Shown here piece by piece: positions 34,918 to 44,241 of a DNA stretch of 64,000 nucleotides. The notes under the pieces are model-generated. The model did not search any database. It saw nothing but the letters and a program-made list of their open reading frames with translations, and was not told the origin of the DNA. Source of the DNA: JAGXTF01 sp044224315. Lineage in GTDB: Bacteria > Bacteroidota > Bacteroidia > NS11-12g > UBA955. Where the stretch lies: assembly GCA_044224315.1 (NCBI GenBank), contig JBGAKR010000003.1, positions 446,319 to 510,318 of the forward strand, given 5' to 3'. Made by a program: the position numbers and the translations under genes. Positions within the stretch are counted from its first letter, which is position 1. Every line of letters starts with the position of its first letter.

Positions 34918-37608
34918 ATGACCAAACTCCGCATTGGCATTCTATTTGGTGGCAGCAGCCGCGAACGCGAGGTTTCCTTTGCCGGGGGCCGCACGGTTTA
35001 CGACAACCTGGATAAAAGTTTATTCGAACCGGTTCCCATTTTTATCGACTCATTTGGCCGATTCGTTTTGCTCGATTGGCAAAATGTATACAAAGGCAGC
35101 ATCCGCGATTTTTATCCACCTGCCTCTTTCCTGCCGCCAATGCCGCAGGGTTTTCAGATTTATGCCGAAAGCCTGAATCCAGACGAAACCACCCGGGCTG
35201 CTATGGCCGCCGCCATTGGCAAAGAAATTCCCATGCACGAATTGCCCTTGCATATCGATTTTGCCTTTCTGGCCCTGCATGGGGTTTATGGCGAAGACGG
35301 CTCCATCCAAGGGGTGCTTGAGTGGTTGAAAATCCCTTACAGCGGCTCTGGAATTTTTGCCTCCTCCCTGGGAATGAACAAGGCATTGCAAAAAGACTTT
35401 CAGGAACGCGCCGGCCTTTATGTAAACCAATACCAGGTGCTGCGCCGCGATGCCTGGGTATATGCGGATGAGGATTACCGCGGCCGATTGTTTAAATTTT
35501 ACAATGTAGAGTTTAGCGAGCATTTTGTAATTAAACCCGCCAACCAGGGCAGCTCATTGGGAATATCGGTATTGCAAAGTCCAGATTACGAGACCTTTTG
35601 CAACGCCATGGACCTGGCCTTTTTCCGTCAGGATATCTACGCTGCAGACTGGGCAGAAATGGATGAAGAGGCTAAGATTCAGTTTATTAAAAATACCACC
35701 GATATACGTACCGGACTGGGTTTACCCATTAAACTGGATGGCGAAACCATTTACCGCCCGGATATTTTACTGGATAAAATCAACCAGCATTTAGGTATAA
35801 ATGAAGTGGTACTGCTTGAAGCCTATGAAAACGAAACCGCAGTTGTAATTGAAGAGTTTATAAACGGACGCGAGTTTAGCTGCATTGTTATTCGCGATGA
35901 GCATGGTAATCCGCTGGCCTTACCCCCTACTGAAATTAAAAAAAGCACCGAACTTTTCGACTACCGCAGCAAGTATTTGCCCGGATTGAGTCATAAAGAA
36001 ACACCCATTCAAGCCAGTGAAACCGTAATTGGAGAAATACGCGAGGCTTGCACCGCATTGTTTGACTATTTCGGGTTTAATGTATACGCCCGTATTGATG
36101 GATTTGTAACCCGGGACGGGGAAATTTTCCTCAACGATCCCAACACCACCAGCGGCATGATGCCCAGCAGTTTTTTCTTTCACCAGGCGGCTGAAATCGG
36201 ACTAAATCCATCGCAATTTCTCACTTATATCATCCGCACTTCGTTGGCCGAAAGGGCCAGCCATCATCCATCCGACACCGGATCGGCGAGCTTATTGGCG
36301 CAGGTGGACGAAGGTTTGCAAAATGCTGCCAGTAACGAAACCCAGCGTAAAAAAACCGGGGTAATCATGGGTGGTTATAGTTACGAACGCCACATCAGCA
36401 TGGAAAGCGGGCGCAATATTTACGAAAAACTTAGCAGCAGCGAAGAATATGAGCCTATTCCCTTGTTTTTGGTAAAAGAAAACGAGCACTTGGTGTTGTA
36501 TAAAATGCCCCTGAACCTGATGCTGAAAGACAATGCCGACGATATCCGCGAAAAGGTTACCCATTTTGAACCCAATCCGGTGTTGGAAGATATTATCTCC
36601 GAAGCAGCAGGCTTAACCGCCATTTATGCTCCCAAGGGTGCTGTATTTGAGCCCGAAAAAATAGAAATTTCGGCACTTCGCAATTACTGCGATGGTGTGT
36701 TTATTGCCCTGCACGGCAGACCCGGCGAGGATGGCACCCTGCAGCAGGAATTGCGCAAATACGGATTGTATTACAACGGCAGTGATTCTGCCAGTTCGGC
36801 CATTACCATAAACAAATATGCTACCAACGAAAAACTTCGTCAGGCAGGCTTTTTGGTAGCCGACCACCGCCTGGTACAGCGCAGCGAATGGGATGCAAAT
36901 ACAATTGGAATAGAACAGGAAATTATCCAACAATTTGGCTTACCGCTGATTGCCAAACCCTCTGATGATGGTTGCAGTGCAGCTGTACGCAAAGTAAAAA
37001 CACCCGAGGAGTTGCACCATTTTATGCGGGCTATTTTCAGGGATGAATCCGAGCCCACAGAAGAAATGCGCACCCCACTGGGTTTATTGGGAAATGAAGA
37101 ATTTCCGAAAAAAACCGAACTGCTGATTGAAAAATTCATAGACAAAAGCGATGCGGTCCATTTTATGGAAGTTACCGGGGGCATGCTTACCCACCTGAAA
37201 CCCGACGGCAGCCTGGAATACGAAATATTTGAACCCAGTGAATCACTGGCCGAAACCGAAATTCTATCGTTAGAAGAAAAATTCCTTGCCGGTCAGGGTC
37301 AAAACATTACCCCATCCAGGTTTAGCGCAGATCCCAGCGAACAAAAGCGCATCAGCACAGAGGTACGCCAAACATTGGAAAAAGTGGCTAAAACCCTCAA
37401 TGTTACCGGATATTGTCGCATTGATGCATTTGTGAAAATCTATGCCGATGGAAGGGTTGAAACTGTGATAATTGAAGTAAACTCCTTGCCAGGTATGACT
37501 CCTGCAACGTGTATTTACCATCAGGCTGCGATAAACGGATACAAACCTTTTGAATTTATCAGAGAAATCCTCACTTTTGGAGAAAACACCCAAACCCAAC
37601 ATGCGTAA
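34918..37608 (+). CDS. ddl: Tandemly duplicated D-alanine--D-alanine ligase
   Basis: An 896-aa protein made of two complete ATP-grasp Ddl modules (about 1-440 and 478-896). Ddl joins two D-Ala for peptidoglycan precursors. By eye against E. coli DdlB, copy 1 keeps Glu18 (E15), Ser212 (S150) and Tyr353 in 'FDYRSKYLPG' (Y216), but has Asp407 in 'NDPNTTSGMM' where the metal-binding E270 should be. Copy 2 keeps the C-lobe 'EVNSLPGMT' (Glu853, Asn855), but has His492, Cys686 and Phe789 at the E15, S150 and Y216 positions. Each half therefore departs from consensus at different sites. The stop overlaps the PASTA gene by 8 bp. The start at 34918 follows the promoter box. Confidence 0.93.
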   Translation: MTKLRIGILFGGSSREREVSFAGGRTVYDNLDKSLFEPVPIFIDSFGRFVLLDWQNVYKGSIRDFYPPASFLPPMPQGFQIYAESLNPDETTRAAMAAAIGKEIPMHELPLHIDFAFLALHGVYGEDGSIQGVLEWLKIPYSGSGIFASSLGMNKALQKDFQERAGLYVNQYQVLRRDAWVYADEDYRGRLFKFYNVEFSEHFVIKPANQGSSLGISVLQSPDYETFCNAMDLAFFRQDIYAADWAEMDEEAKIQFIKNTTDIRTGLGLPIKLDGETIYRPDILLDKINQHLGINEVVLLEAYENETAVVIEEFINGREFSCIVIRDEHGNPLALPPTEIKKSTELFDYRSKYLPGLSHKETPIQASETVIGEIREACTALFDYFGFNVYARIDGFVTRDGEIFLNDPNTTSGMMPSSFFFHQAAEIGLNPSQFLTYIIRTSLAERASHHPSDTGSASLLAQVDEGLQNAASNETQRKKTGVIMGGYSYERHISMESGRNIYEKLSSSEEYEPIPLFLVKENEHLVLYKMPLNLMLKDNADDIREKVTHFEPNPVLEDIISEAAGLTAIYAPKGAVFEPEKIEISALRNYCDGVFIALHGRPGEDGTLQQELRKYGLYYNGSDSASSAITINKYATNEKLRQAGFLVADHRLVQRSEWDANTIGIEQEIIQQFGLPLIAKPSDDGCSAAVRKVKTPEELHHFMRAIFRDESEPTEEMRTPLGLLGNEEFPKKTELLIEKFIDKSDAVHFMEVTGGMLTHLKPDGSLEYEIFEPSESLAETEILSLEEKFLAGQGQNITPSRFSADPSEQKRISTEVRQTLEKVAKTLNVTGYCRIDAFVKIYADGRVETVIIEVNSLPGMTPATCIYHQAAINGYKPFEFIREILTFGENTQTQHA

Positions 37609-38203
37609 AAACTGGTTTTTTAATATTGGAATTGCCATCGTAGCCATTGCACTTGTGCTTTGGTTTGTATTTATATGGATGAATTGGTATACCCGCCACA
37701 ACGAGTTTATTGAGGTACCTGCGCTAAAGGGGGTTGCTTTCGATGAAGCCGTTCAAAAGCTGGAGGATGCAGGTTTGCGCTACGAGATTTATGATTCGGT
37801 ATACAATGCCGATTTTAAGAAAAATGCTATAACCGACCAGGATCCGGCAGCCAAGGCTCAGGTAAAACCAAACCGTATTATTTATTTATCTATCAATGCC
37901 CTGGCTAAGCCAAAGGTAAAAATGCCCAAGTTGGTAGACCAAAGTATTACCCTAAGCAAGGCAGTGCTAAAAAATGCCGGATTGGTTTTGGGAAATGTCA
38001 CCTATAAATATGATGATATCGGACACAATCTGGTAATTGCCCAACTGTATAACGGGCAACCCATTTACCCGGGAAAACTATTGGAAAAAGGCTCTGTTAT
38101 AGACCTGGTAGTGGCCACCAACCGCAGGGGTTTGATGGAGCCTGACAGCACTGATGTAGGGGCTGAAGATCCAGCACCCGGTGATGAACCCGAACTACCC
38201 TGA
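37601..38203 (+). CDS. PASTA-domain membrane protein
   Basis: A 200-aa type II membrane protein. One helix (~6-26, 'IGIAIVAIALVLWFVFIW') anchors it, and two PASTA repeats lie in the periplasm: 'EVPALKGVAFDEAVQKLEDAGLRYEIYD...QDPAAKAQVKPNRIIYLSIN' and 'KMPKLVDQSITLSKAVLKNAGLVLGNVTY...GKLLEKGSVIDLVVA'. PASTA modules bind peptidoglycan or its precursors. The start at 37601 lies in the 8-bp overlap ATGCGTAA with the ddl stop, so translation is coupled to the ligase, fitting a shared cell-wall role. It has an acidic Pro-rich tail and no kinase domain. Confidence 0.9.
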   Translation: MRKNWFFNIGIAIVAIALVLWFVFIWMNWYTRHNEFIEVPALKGVAFDEAVQKLEDAGLRYEIYDSVYNADFKKNAITDQDPAAKAQVKPNRIIYLSINALAKPKVKMPKLVDQSITLSKAVLKNAGLVLGNVTYKYDDIGHNLVIAQLYNGQPIYPGKLLEKGSVIDLVVATNRRGLMEPDSTDVGAEDPAPGDEPELP

Positions 38204-38291
38204 GAATTTTAAAACTCCTTATTTTTTTCATTTTCAATTGGTTCGGGCACAGTCCCAAGGGATTGGCTATGATAAATTGAGTTGTATTTAT

Positions 38292-38299
38292 TACATTTG
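38292..38299 (+). promoter_or_regulatory. Predicted -7 box TACATTTG
   Basis: This fits TAnnTTTG, 36 bases before the ATG at 38336, with TTG about 10 bases further up. Confidence 0.4.
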
Positions 38300-38335
38300 C
38301 CAAACAATAAAATTAAGGTTTCGTAGTTTATTGCA

Positions 38336-40279
38336 ATGAAAATGTCATCTCTTTATCGACAGAAATTTTTAATCACGCTATCTCTTCTGATACCGGCTGT
38401 TTCAGCTTTTGCCCAGGGCTTGGTACTTACTCCACTGGCAGGGCGAAATGTAGAAAAAGGCCAATGGGGCAATCATTCCATCGCCGGATTAATTACCGAT
38501 ACACTCACACTGCCTTTTTTCGACGATTTTACCTCTACCTCCGGATATCCTTCCAATGCGCGGTGGACCGACAATCAGGTATGGGTAAACAATACCTTTG
38601 CTGTAAATCCGCCCAACTATAATGTAGCCACATTCGATCATCTGAATAAAAACGGGAAGCCTTATTCTGCATTGAATAAAGGAGAAATGGTGTATGCCGA
38701 TAGTTTGACTTCACAACCCATAAAACTTGATTTTTATAAAAGTGGACCTTCAACTGTAAATTATGTGCCCACCGATGAAATTATCCTAAGTTTTTTCCTA
38801 CAACAACGCGGACTTGGTGATGTTCCAGAATCTGAAGATTCGCTGATTTTATTCTTTCTTACCAAAACTGGCAAATGGCAACGTGTATGGAGCCAAACCG
38901 GTGCAAAACTTGCCCCTTTTGAGTTGATTCAGGTTCCGATTGATTCTTTCAAATATTTGCACGCCGCTTTTCAATTCCGATTTGTAAATTACACAAAATC
39001 TACGGGTAATTTAAATCATTGGCACATTGATTATGTGAGGCTTGAAAAATATAAAAACCGTTCTGGTGGAAATGATATCGTAAATATTCAGGATGTGGGC
39101 ATTGTAAAGCCGTGCTACTCCATGTTCCGCAATTATTATTCACTCCCTTACAGCCATTTTAAAACCGATGTAACCGGACAGCGATTGTCGGCCCATTTTG
39201 TAACTATAGGAAACCTCAATCCTGCTTCTACCGTTCAAACGCGGTTTAGTTTTGTAGTAAAAGACCAAAATGGCTTGCAGCTGGATAGTTTGCCGTTTTC
39301 AGCCAGTTCCAGAAACGTAGCTCCCGGATCTGATACCACAGAAAAATTCAGTCCGCAAATTCAGCTCGATAATTTTACAGGCAAATACCCTGAGTTTTCG
39401 GTTACATACAAAATTGATCCCCAAAGTAATGACATAACCCCGGATGCTTACGATGCATTGGGCGACAATAATAAAATAGTGGTAAAACACCGCTATACGC
39501 CTTGGTATGCCTACGACGATGGATCGGCAGAAGGCGGCTTTGGACTCGATTATGCATTTTTAGGTAATCTTCCAGGCCAATTTGCGATGAAGTTTAACAA
39601 CCTAAAAGATGATAGCCTGCGTGGACTTGCTATTTATTTTAACCGCAGTGAAAGTGATGTAAGTTTTAGAAATTTTAACCTGCGCATCTGGAAATCAATC
39701 AGTGCTATAGGAACAGTGGCCAATAAGGATGTATTGCTGTATGATTTTCCGGTAGACCGCCCCATTTATACCGATAGTATAAATAAATTTGTTTATATAT
39801 TTTTCGATACTGTTTTACCCATGCCTAAAGGTGATTTTTATGTAGGGTGGAAACAAAATCAACCCTTTATTTTAAACATAGGTTACGATAATAATTACCG
39901 GTTTAATGGACAAGAAGTAGGGAACCCAAATTTGTTCAGCAATCTGCTGGGCAGCTGGGAGTATGGCGACTATGATGTAAAAGGCGTACCTATGATTCGT
40001 CCATTATTTGGCCTTGAAAGTGATTATACTTTTAATACCAAAACTGCGGTGGTACCCCAAATAAAAGTGTATCCCAATCCTGCCCATGAGCAATTGTACT
40101 GGGACAGCAAATTTCCGGCGCGCATGGCTATTCTTTACAGTAAAGATGGCAAGGTATGCAAGCAGGTAAAAGAACCCGGCAATAGCCTGAATATTGAGGA
40201 TTTAAATCCAGGGGTTTATGTATTGCAAATGTTTTTGCAAAATGGACAGCTGGTTTCAAAACAAATCATAAAAAAATAA
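38336..40279 (+). CDS. T9SS type A sorting-domain secreted protein
   Basis: A 647-aa exported protein: a signal peptide ending 'IPAVSAFAQ', then a large beta-rich region with a jelly-roll-like N-part ('LPFFDDFTSTSGYPSNARWTDNQVWVNNTFAVNPPNYNVATFD', 'FQFRFVNYTKSTGNLNHWHIDYVRL') typical of surface glycan- or protein-binding modules. The last ~75 residues 'IKVYPNPAHEQLYWDSK', 'AILYSKDGKVCKQV', 'IEDLNPGVYVLQMFLQNGQLVSKQIIKK' are the T9SS type A domain. There is no catalytic motif. It shares one base with the following rhodanese start (TAATG), so it leads an operon. Confidence 0.9.
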   Translation: MKMSSLYRQKFLITLSLLIPAVSAFAQGLVLTPLAGRNVEKGQWGNHSIAGLITDTLTLPFFDDFTSTSGYPSNARWTDNQVWVNNTFAVNPPNYNVATFDHLNKNGKPYSALNKGEMVYADSLTSQPIKLDFYKSGPSTVNYVPTDEIILSFFLQQRGLGDVPESEDSLILFFLTKTGKWQRVWSQTGAKLAPFELIQVPIDSFKYLHAAFQFRFVNYTKSTGNLNHWHIDYVRLEKYKNRSGGNDIVNIQDVGIVKPCYSMFRNYYSLPYSHFKTDVTGQRLSAHFVTIGNLNPASTVQTRFSFVVKDQNGLQLDSLPFSASSRNVAPGSDTTEKFSPQIQLDNFTGKYPEFSVTYKIDPQSNDITPDAYDALGDNNKIVVKHRYTPWYAYDDGSAEGGFGLDYAFLGNLPGQFAMKFNNLKDDSLRGLAIYFNRSESDVSFRNFNLRIWKSISAIGTVANKDVLLYDFPVDRPIYTDSINKFVYIFFDTVLPMPKGDFYVGWKQNQPFILNIGYDNNYRFNGQEVGNPNLFSNLLGSWEYGDYDVKGVPMIRPLFGLESDYTFNTKTAVVPQIKVYPNPAHEQLYWDSKFPARMAILYSKDGKVCKQVKEPGNSLNIEDLNPGVYVLQMFLQNGQLVSKQIIKK

Positions 40280-40581
40280 TGGAAGATATTACAGTACAGG
40301 AATTAAAAACCCGCATGGATAATAATGAAGACATTATTATCATTGATGTGCGCGAGCCCTATGAATATGAAGAATTTAATATAGGAGCACAATTAATTCC
40401 ACTTGGAGATTTACCTGCACGCCTGGAGGAACTTGAAGAATATAAAGACCGCGAAATAATCGTGCATTGCCGCAGTGGAGCCCGCAGTTCGGGTGCCAAA
40501 GCATTTATGACCCAAAATGGTTTTACCAAAGTCCGCAATTTATTAGGCGGAATGATGGACTGGCAGGCCCATTTCGGTTAA
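40279..40581 (+). CDS. Rhodanese-like domain protein
   Basis: A 100-aa cytosolic single-domain rhodanese. The fold motifs 'IDVREPYEYEEFNIGAQLIPLGDLPARLEEL' and the active loop 'VHCRSGARSSGAKAF' are clear, with the catalytic Cys in 'HCRSGAR' intact. It would carry sulfane sulfur as a persulfide. Genes on both sides overlap it by one base (TAATG), so it is embedded between a surface protein and a secreted protein; a redox or sulfur role near the downstream multihaem cytochrome is possible but unproven. Confidence 0.93.
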   Translation: MEDITVQELKTRMDNNEDIIIIDVREPYEYEEFNIGAQLIPLGDLPARLEELEEYKDREIIVHCRSGARSSGAKAFMTQNGFTKVRNLLGGMMDWQAHFG

Positions 40582-41366
40582 TGTTTCGGAATTGTATTTT
40601 TCTATTGCTGTTTGTACCTGCAAGCCTTGCAGCGCAGGATAGCAGCCAAACAATTCCAAAAAAACTATACAGCCAGATTTTTAATCAATACTATTTAAAC
40701 CAAAAGGTTTTTAATGGAATAATTGACAGTACCGATTCCTGGTTTTCTGTTTTTCAGGATACTGTTTTCCAATCACAGTTCGACAGCATATGCCTGCGCA
40801 ACAGCGGTAAAACATGGCATCGCGGCCAACTCATCGATTGCAATACTTACCTGGTGGTAAATGAAGTATACCCCTATGAGTGGAAATTGAGTGACGACTC
40901 GGCAGACATAGATACTGCAATAATCAATCGCAAAAAACACCTCGAAAAAAAAGGCTTGCAGCTATGGGTTTGTTTCGGTGAATTTTTTATGAATGAAGAC
41001 ACAAAATCAGAATATTGCGGTAGATTTACAGGTAGTTTTCAAATTTATTTTTTGTGGGATTCTGTAAAAAACAAAATATTTGTATGTACAAATAATACGT
41101 TGCCACCCGATGAGCCTGCTGTATTTTTTTATGGATACTGGCATCCTATCATTCACAAAGAGCTTCCCAATCTCGCTTATTTTTGGGCAACTACACCGCA
41201 TAAAATGGTTGAAAATGAAGGTAGTTTATTGCCCGATTTACGCATTCAGCCCGATGGTTCGCAGAGTTTTACTAACATGGCCGAATTCAGCCAGGAATGC
41301 ATGAAACCCAGCTTAGATTGGTACAAAACAATTCCGGTAACTGTTCCATCCAAACCAACCAATTAA
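40581..41366 (+). CDS. Hypothetical secreted protein
   Basis: A 261-aa protein with a signal peptide ('CIFLLLFVPASLAAQ'). The body ('DTVFQSQFDSICLRNSGKTWHRGQLIDCNTYLVVNEVYPYEWKL', 'FGEFFMNEDTKSEYCGRFTGSFQIYFLWDS') is rich in aromatics and has several Cys that could pair in the periplasm. I do not recognise the family. The start at 40581 is chosen over the longer frame because the signal peptide begins there and the ATG overlaps the rhodanese stop. It is followed 7 bp later by the cytochrome gene, so it belongs to that operon. Confidence 0.75.
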   Translation: MFRNCIFLLLFVPASLAAQDSSQTIPKKLYSQIFNQYYLNQKVFNGIIDSTDSWFSVFQDTVFQSQFDSICLRNSGKTWHRGQLIDCNTYLVVNEVYPYEWKLSDDSADIDTAIINRKKHLEKKGLQLWVCFGEFFMNEDTKSEYCGRFTGSFQIYFLWDSVKNKIFVCTNNTLPPDEPAVFFYGYWHPIIHKELPNLAYFWATTPHKMVENEGSLLPDLRIQPDGSQSFTNMAEFSQECMKPSLDWYKTIPVTVPSKPTN

Positions 41367-41373
41367 TGCCAAA

Positions 41374-43290
41374 ATGCGCATCGGATTTAAATATATTTTT
41401 ATATCTTTTTTCCTGTGCATTCTTTTATTTGTACTATTTCAACAGTGCGCCAGTCCGGCAAAACAAGCAGATTCCAATTATTTTTTAAATTTATCGGATT
41501 CGGTAAAATATGTGGGCATTGAGGCCTGCAAAGGTTGCCATGCCGATAAATACCATTCGTTTTTGGAAACCGGAATGGGCAAGAGTTTTGGGCCGGCAGA
41601 GGCAAGTCGCAGTGCGGCAGATTTTAATCAGGTAAAACCGGTATATGACCCTAAAGTAAATATGTACTATTTTCCTTATAAAAATGGAAAAGATATTTAT
41701 ATCATGGAGTACCGTTTGAATGGAAAAGATACCGTGCATAAACGCATTGAAAAAATATCGCATATTGTAGGCAGCGGGCATCATACAAACAGCCATTTTT
41801 GGAGTGACAATGGATATTTGTTTCAGGCACCACTAACCTGGTATGCGCAGGAAAAACGTTGGGATTTGCCTCCTGGTTTTGAAATCAGCAATACCCGTTT
41901 TGGCCGCAAAATCGATGTGGAATGCATGAGTTGTCATAATGGAATGCCTGCAGTAGAGCCCGGTGCTTTGAATAAATTTAGCAAATTACCGGCAGGCATT
42001 GATTGTGAACGATGCCATGGGCCTGGCGAATTACATGTAAAAGAAAAAAGCAATGGCATAGTGGTGGATACAAAAAAAACGGCCGACCGAAGCATTGTAA
42101 ACCCCAAACGATTGCCATGGAAACTGCAGGTAGATATTTGCCAACGCTGCCATTTGCAAGGCAATAATGTACTGCGTCCGGGCAAACAGTTTACCGACTT
42201 TAAGCCCGGTATGCATCTCGACTCAGTTTTTGTTGTTTTTATGCCTGTATATGGCTCTAAAAACGTTTTTTTTATGGCCGGCCATGCTGAGAGATTGCAG
42301 ATGAGCCAATGCTTCATTAAATCCAATAAAAATCCGGCCGATCAATACAATCCTCAATTGAATTTAACCTGCATTACTTGCCACGATCCGCATGTAAGTG
42401 TGCGCAAAACCAATGTGCAGAAATTCAACAATGCCTGCCTCAATTGCCATAAAGAAAAGGGTATTTCAAAACTTAATAATTGTAGTGCGCCAAAAGCTGA
42501 AATAAACAAAGCCGGCAACAATTGCGTAAGCTGCCACATGCCCTCAAACGGTGCCGCAGATATACCCCATGTAACAGTGCACGACCATTATATACGCAAG
42601 CCTGGAAAAGTGCAGCTGACGGATGTATCGCAATTAAAACCCACAGGTTTATATGCAGTAAATAGCAAAGATGTAAGCCCTGCGATGCAGATAGAAGCGC
42701 TGGTTTCATGGTTCGAAAAATTCGACCGCGAGGATACATTAATGAAGCAGGCTGTTAAATTAATGGATGTAAAATCTACCTCTTCAGCTCTAAAAATACA
42801 GTGGAGTTTTGCACAGCAACAATATGATTTAGTAGAGCAGGATGCTAAAAATTTGGAAGGTGAAAACACCAGTGCCTGGACCTGTTATCGAATTGCTAAA
42901 AGCATAGATAAAAACCATGGTGCGGAGGCTGCGCTGGAATGGTACCGCTGGGCCAGTGAGAAATTCAAACTCAATGCCGATTTCAACGCCGAGTATGCCA
43001 ATGCATTGCTAAGGGCAAAAAAAATAAAAGAGAGCAAAGACTTATCCGAAAAAGTGCTGAAAGAACAAGCCAAACATGTGTGGTCCTTAACCAATTTGGG
43101 CGGTTGCGAAACTCTACTTGGAGAGTATTCGAATGCAAAAAAACACCTGTTAAAAGCTGTTGCTTTGGATCCGGATTACGCATTGGCACATTTGTACCTG
43201 GCCGAATTTTATACCAAAACCGGAGAACCCCTATTGGCGAAAAAAGAATTGGCATTGGCGGAGAAAAGGGAGTACCCTTTTAAGGATTAA
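41374..43290 (+). CDS. Seven-haem c-type cytochrome with C-terminal TPRs
   Basis: A 638-aa exported cytochrome. An N-terminal hydrophobic segment ends at 'FQQC' (Cys25), a weak lipobox. Seven CxxCH sites are visible, with haem-binding His at about 56, 188, 215, 260, 337, 359 and 388, arranged like the cytochrome c554/NrfA-related families ('ACKGCHADKYHSFLETGMGKSF', 'NNCVSCHMPSNG'). Residues ~450-638 are tetratricopeptide repeats ('SLTNLGGCETLLGEYSNAKKHLLKAVALDPDY'). The electron acceptor or substrate is unknown. It sits at the end of a run with a T9SS protein, a rhodanese and a secreted protein, suggesting an envelope redox function. Confidence 0.9.
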   Translation: MRIGFKYIFISFFLCILLFVLFQQCASPAKQADSNYFLNLSDSVKYVGIEACKGCHADKYHSFLETGMGKSFGPAEASRSAADFNQVKPVYDPKVNMYYFPYKNGKDIYIMEYRLNGKDTVHKRIEKISHIVGSGHHTNSHFWSDNGYLFQAPLTWYAQEKRWDLPPGFEISNTRFGRKIDVECMSCHNGMPAVEPGALNKFSKLPAGIDCERCHGPGELHVKEKSNGIVVDTKKTADRSIVNPKRLPWKLQVDICQRCHLQGNNVLRPGKQFTDFKPGMHLDSVFVVFMPVYGSKNVFFMAGHAERLQMSQCFIKSNKNPADQYNPQLNLTCITCHDPHVSVRKTNVQKFNNACLNCHKEKGISKLNNCSAPKAEINKAGNNCVSCHMPSNGAADIPHVTVHDHYIRKPGKVQLTDVSQLKPTGLYAVNSKDVSPAMQIEALVSWFEKFDREDTLMKQAVKLMDVKSTSSALKIQWSFAQQQYDLVEQDAKNLEGENTSAWTCYRIAKSIDKNHGAEAALEWYRWASEKFKLNADFNAEYANALLRAKKIKESKDLSEKVLKEQAKHVWSLTNLGGCETLLGEYSNAKKHLLKAVALDPDYALAHLYLAEFYTKTGEPLLAKKELALAEKREYPFKD

Positions 43291-43379
43291 TGTTTAATGT
43301 TTAACGAAGGTCGCGGAGTATGGATCTCAGGAGCAGGTAATATAGTTTACATTGTACAGTTAACTTTATTAACAGCCTC

Positions 43380-43470
43380 AAAGGACGTGCAAGCATTTTG
43401 CATTCTAAATTCTACATTCCAAAATGGCTGTTATTTGCACTGTGCACTTTGCACCTTGCACCTTGCACCG
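43380..43470. repeat. Low-complexity ATTTTGCATTCTA / TGCACTTTGCACC repeat
   Basis: Part of the 190-bp spacer between convergent genes. It contains GCATTTTGCATTCTAAATTC, TACATTCCAAAATGGCTG and TGCACTTTGCACCTTGCACC, the same words as at 2.3, 29.7 and 58.2 kb, and ends beside the LytTR stop codon. Confidence 0.75.
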
Positions 43471-43479
43471 GCTATTGCG

Positions 43480-44241
43480 CTACCTTTCCAGCCAGGCCTT
43501 AAACTCCCCTACCCTATCCCGGCTTACGGTTATTAAGTCTTTCGATTCGGGTTTGAGATCCAGTTTCAGGCGATTGTTGAAGTATTTATGAATGCCTGCT
43601 ATGTGATTTCTATTTACAATTAACGAACGATTAATTCTAAAGAAACGCGTGGGATTTATGCATTTTTCCAGGGTATCCAATGCATCATCACAAACATACT
43701 CGGCCCCACTGCTGGTTTTGGCATATACATATTTATCCCGGGCTTCAAACCAGGCTATATCGGAGGTTTCAATCGGAATTAATTTGGTACCCGCGTTAAA
43801 TAAAAAACGTTCTTTAAAATTATTTTCATTTTTAAAACCACTTAACAATTGGCTAAGCTGATTTTGCAGCTCACCAGAGGAAGACAGCTTACTTTGTTCA
43901 AATTTTTGTAAAGCAAATTCTACTTCAGAATCCTTATAGGGTTTTAATAAATAATCGATGCTATTTAGTTTAAATGCTTTTATGGCATACTCGTCGAATG
44001 CGGTTGTAAAAACCAATGGTGCCGGGGCTTCCACTGCCGAAAATATTTCAAAACTCAATCCATCTGCCAGTTGAATATCGGTAAATATTAAATCGGGTTT
44101 AGGGCTAGACTGAAAGTACTTTATTGCATCTACAACTGTATCTATAACCGCCATTATTTGGATTTGCGGCCTTATGCTCAAGAGCATTTTTTCGAGTCGG
44201 CGTGCGGCGGTTGGCTCGTCTTCAATGATTAGAATTTTCAT
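43480..44241 (-). CDS. LytTR response regulator
   Basis: A 253-aa two-component regulator. The receiver domain (1-120) has the acidic pocket 'IIEDEP', phospho-acceptor Asp55 in 'LIFTDIQLADG' and the Lys in 'LLKPY'. Residues ~150-253 are a LytTR DNA-binding domain ('LIPIETSDIAWFEARDKYVYAKTSSGAEYVCDDALDTLEKCINPTRFFRINRSLIVNRNHIAGI'). It overlaps its LytS-type kinase gene by 20 bp and ends an operon led by a TonB-dependent receptor, so it may control that uptake system or be controlled by its signal. Confidence 0.95.
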   Translation of the reverse strand: MKILIIEDEPTAARRLEKMLLSIRPQIQIMAVIDTVVDAIKYFQSSPKPDLIFTDIQLADGLSFEIFSAVEAPAPLVFTTAFDEYAIKAFKLNSIDYLLKPYKDSEVEFALQKFEQSKLSSSGELQNQLSQLLSGFKNENNFKERFLFNAGTKLIPIETSDIAWFEARDKYVYAKTSSGAEYVCDDALDTLEKCINPTRFFRINRSLIVNRNHIAGIHKYFNNRLKLDLKPESKDLITVSRDRVGEFKAWLER

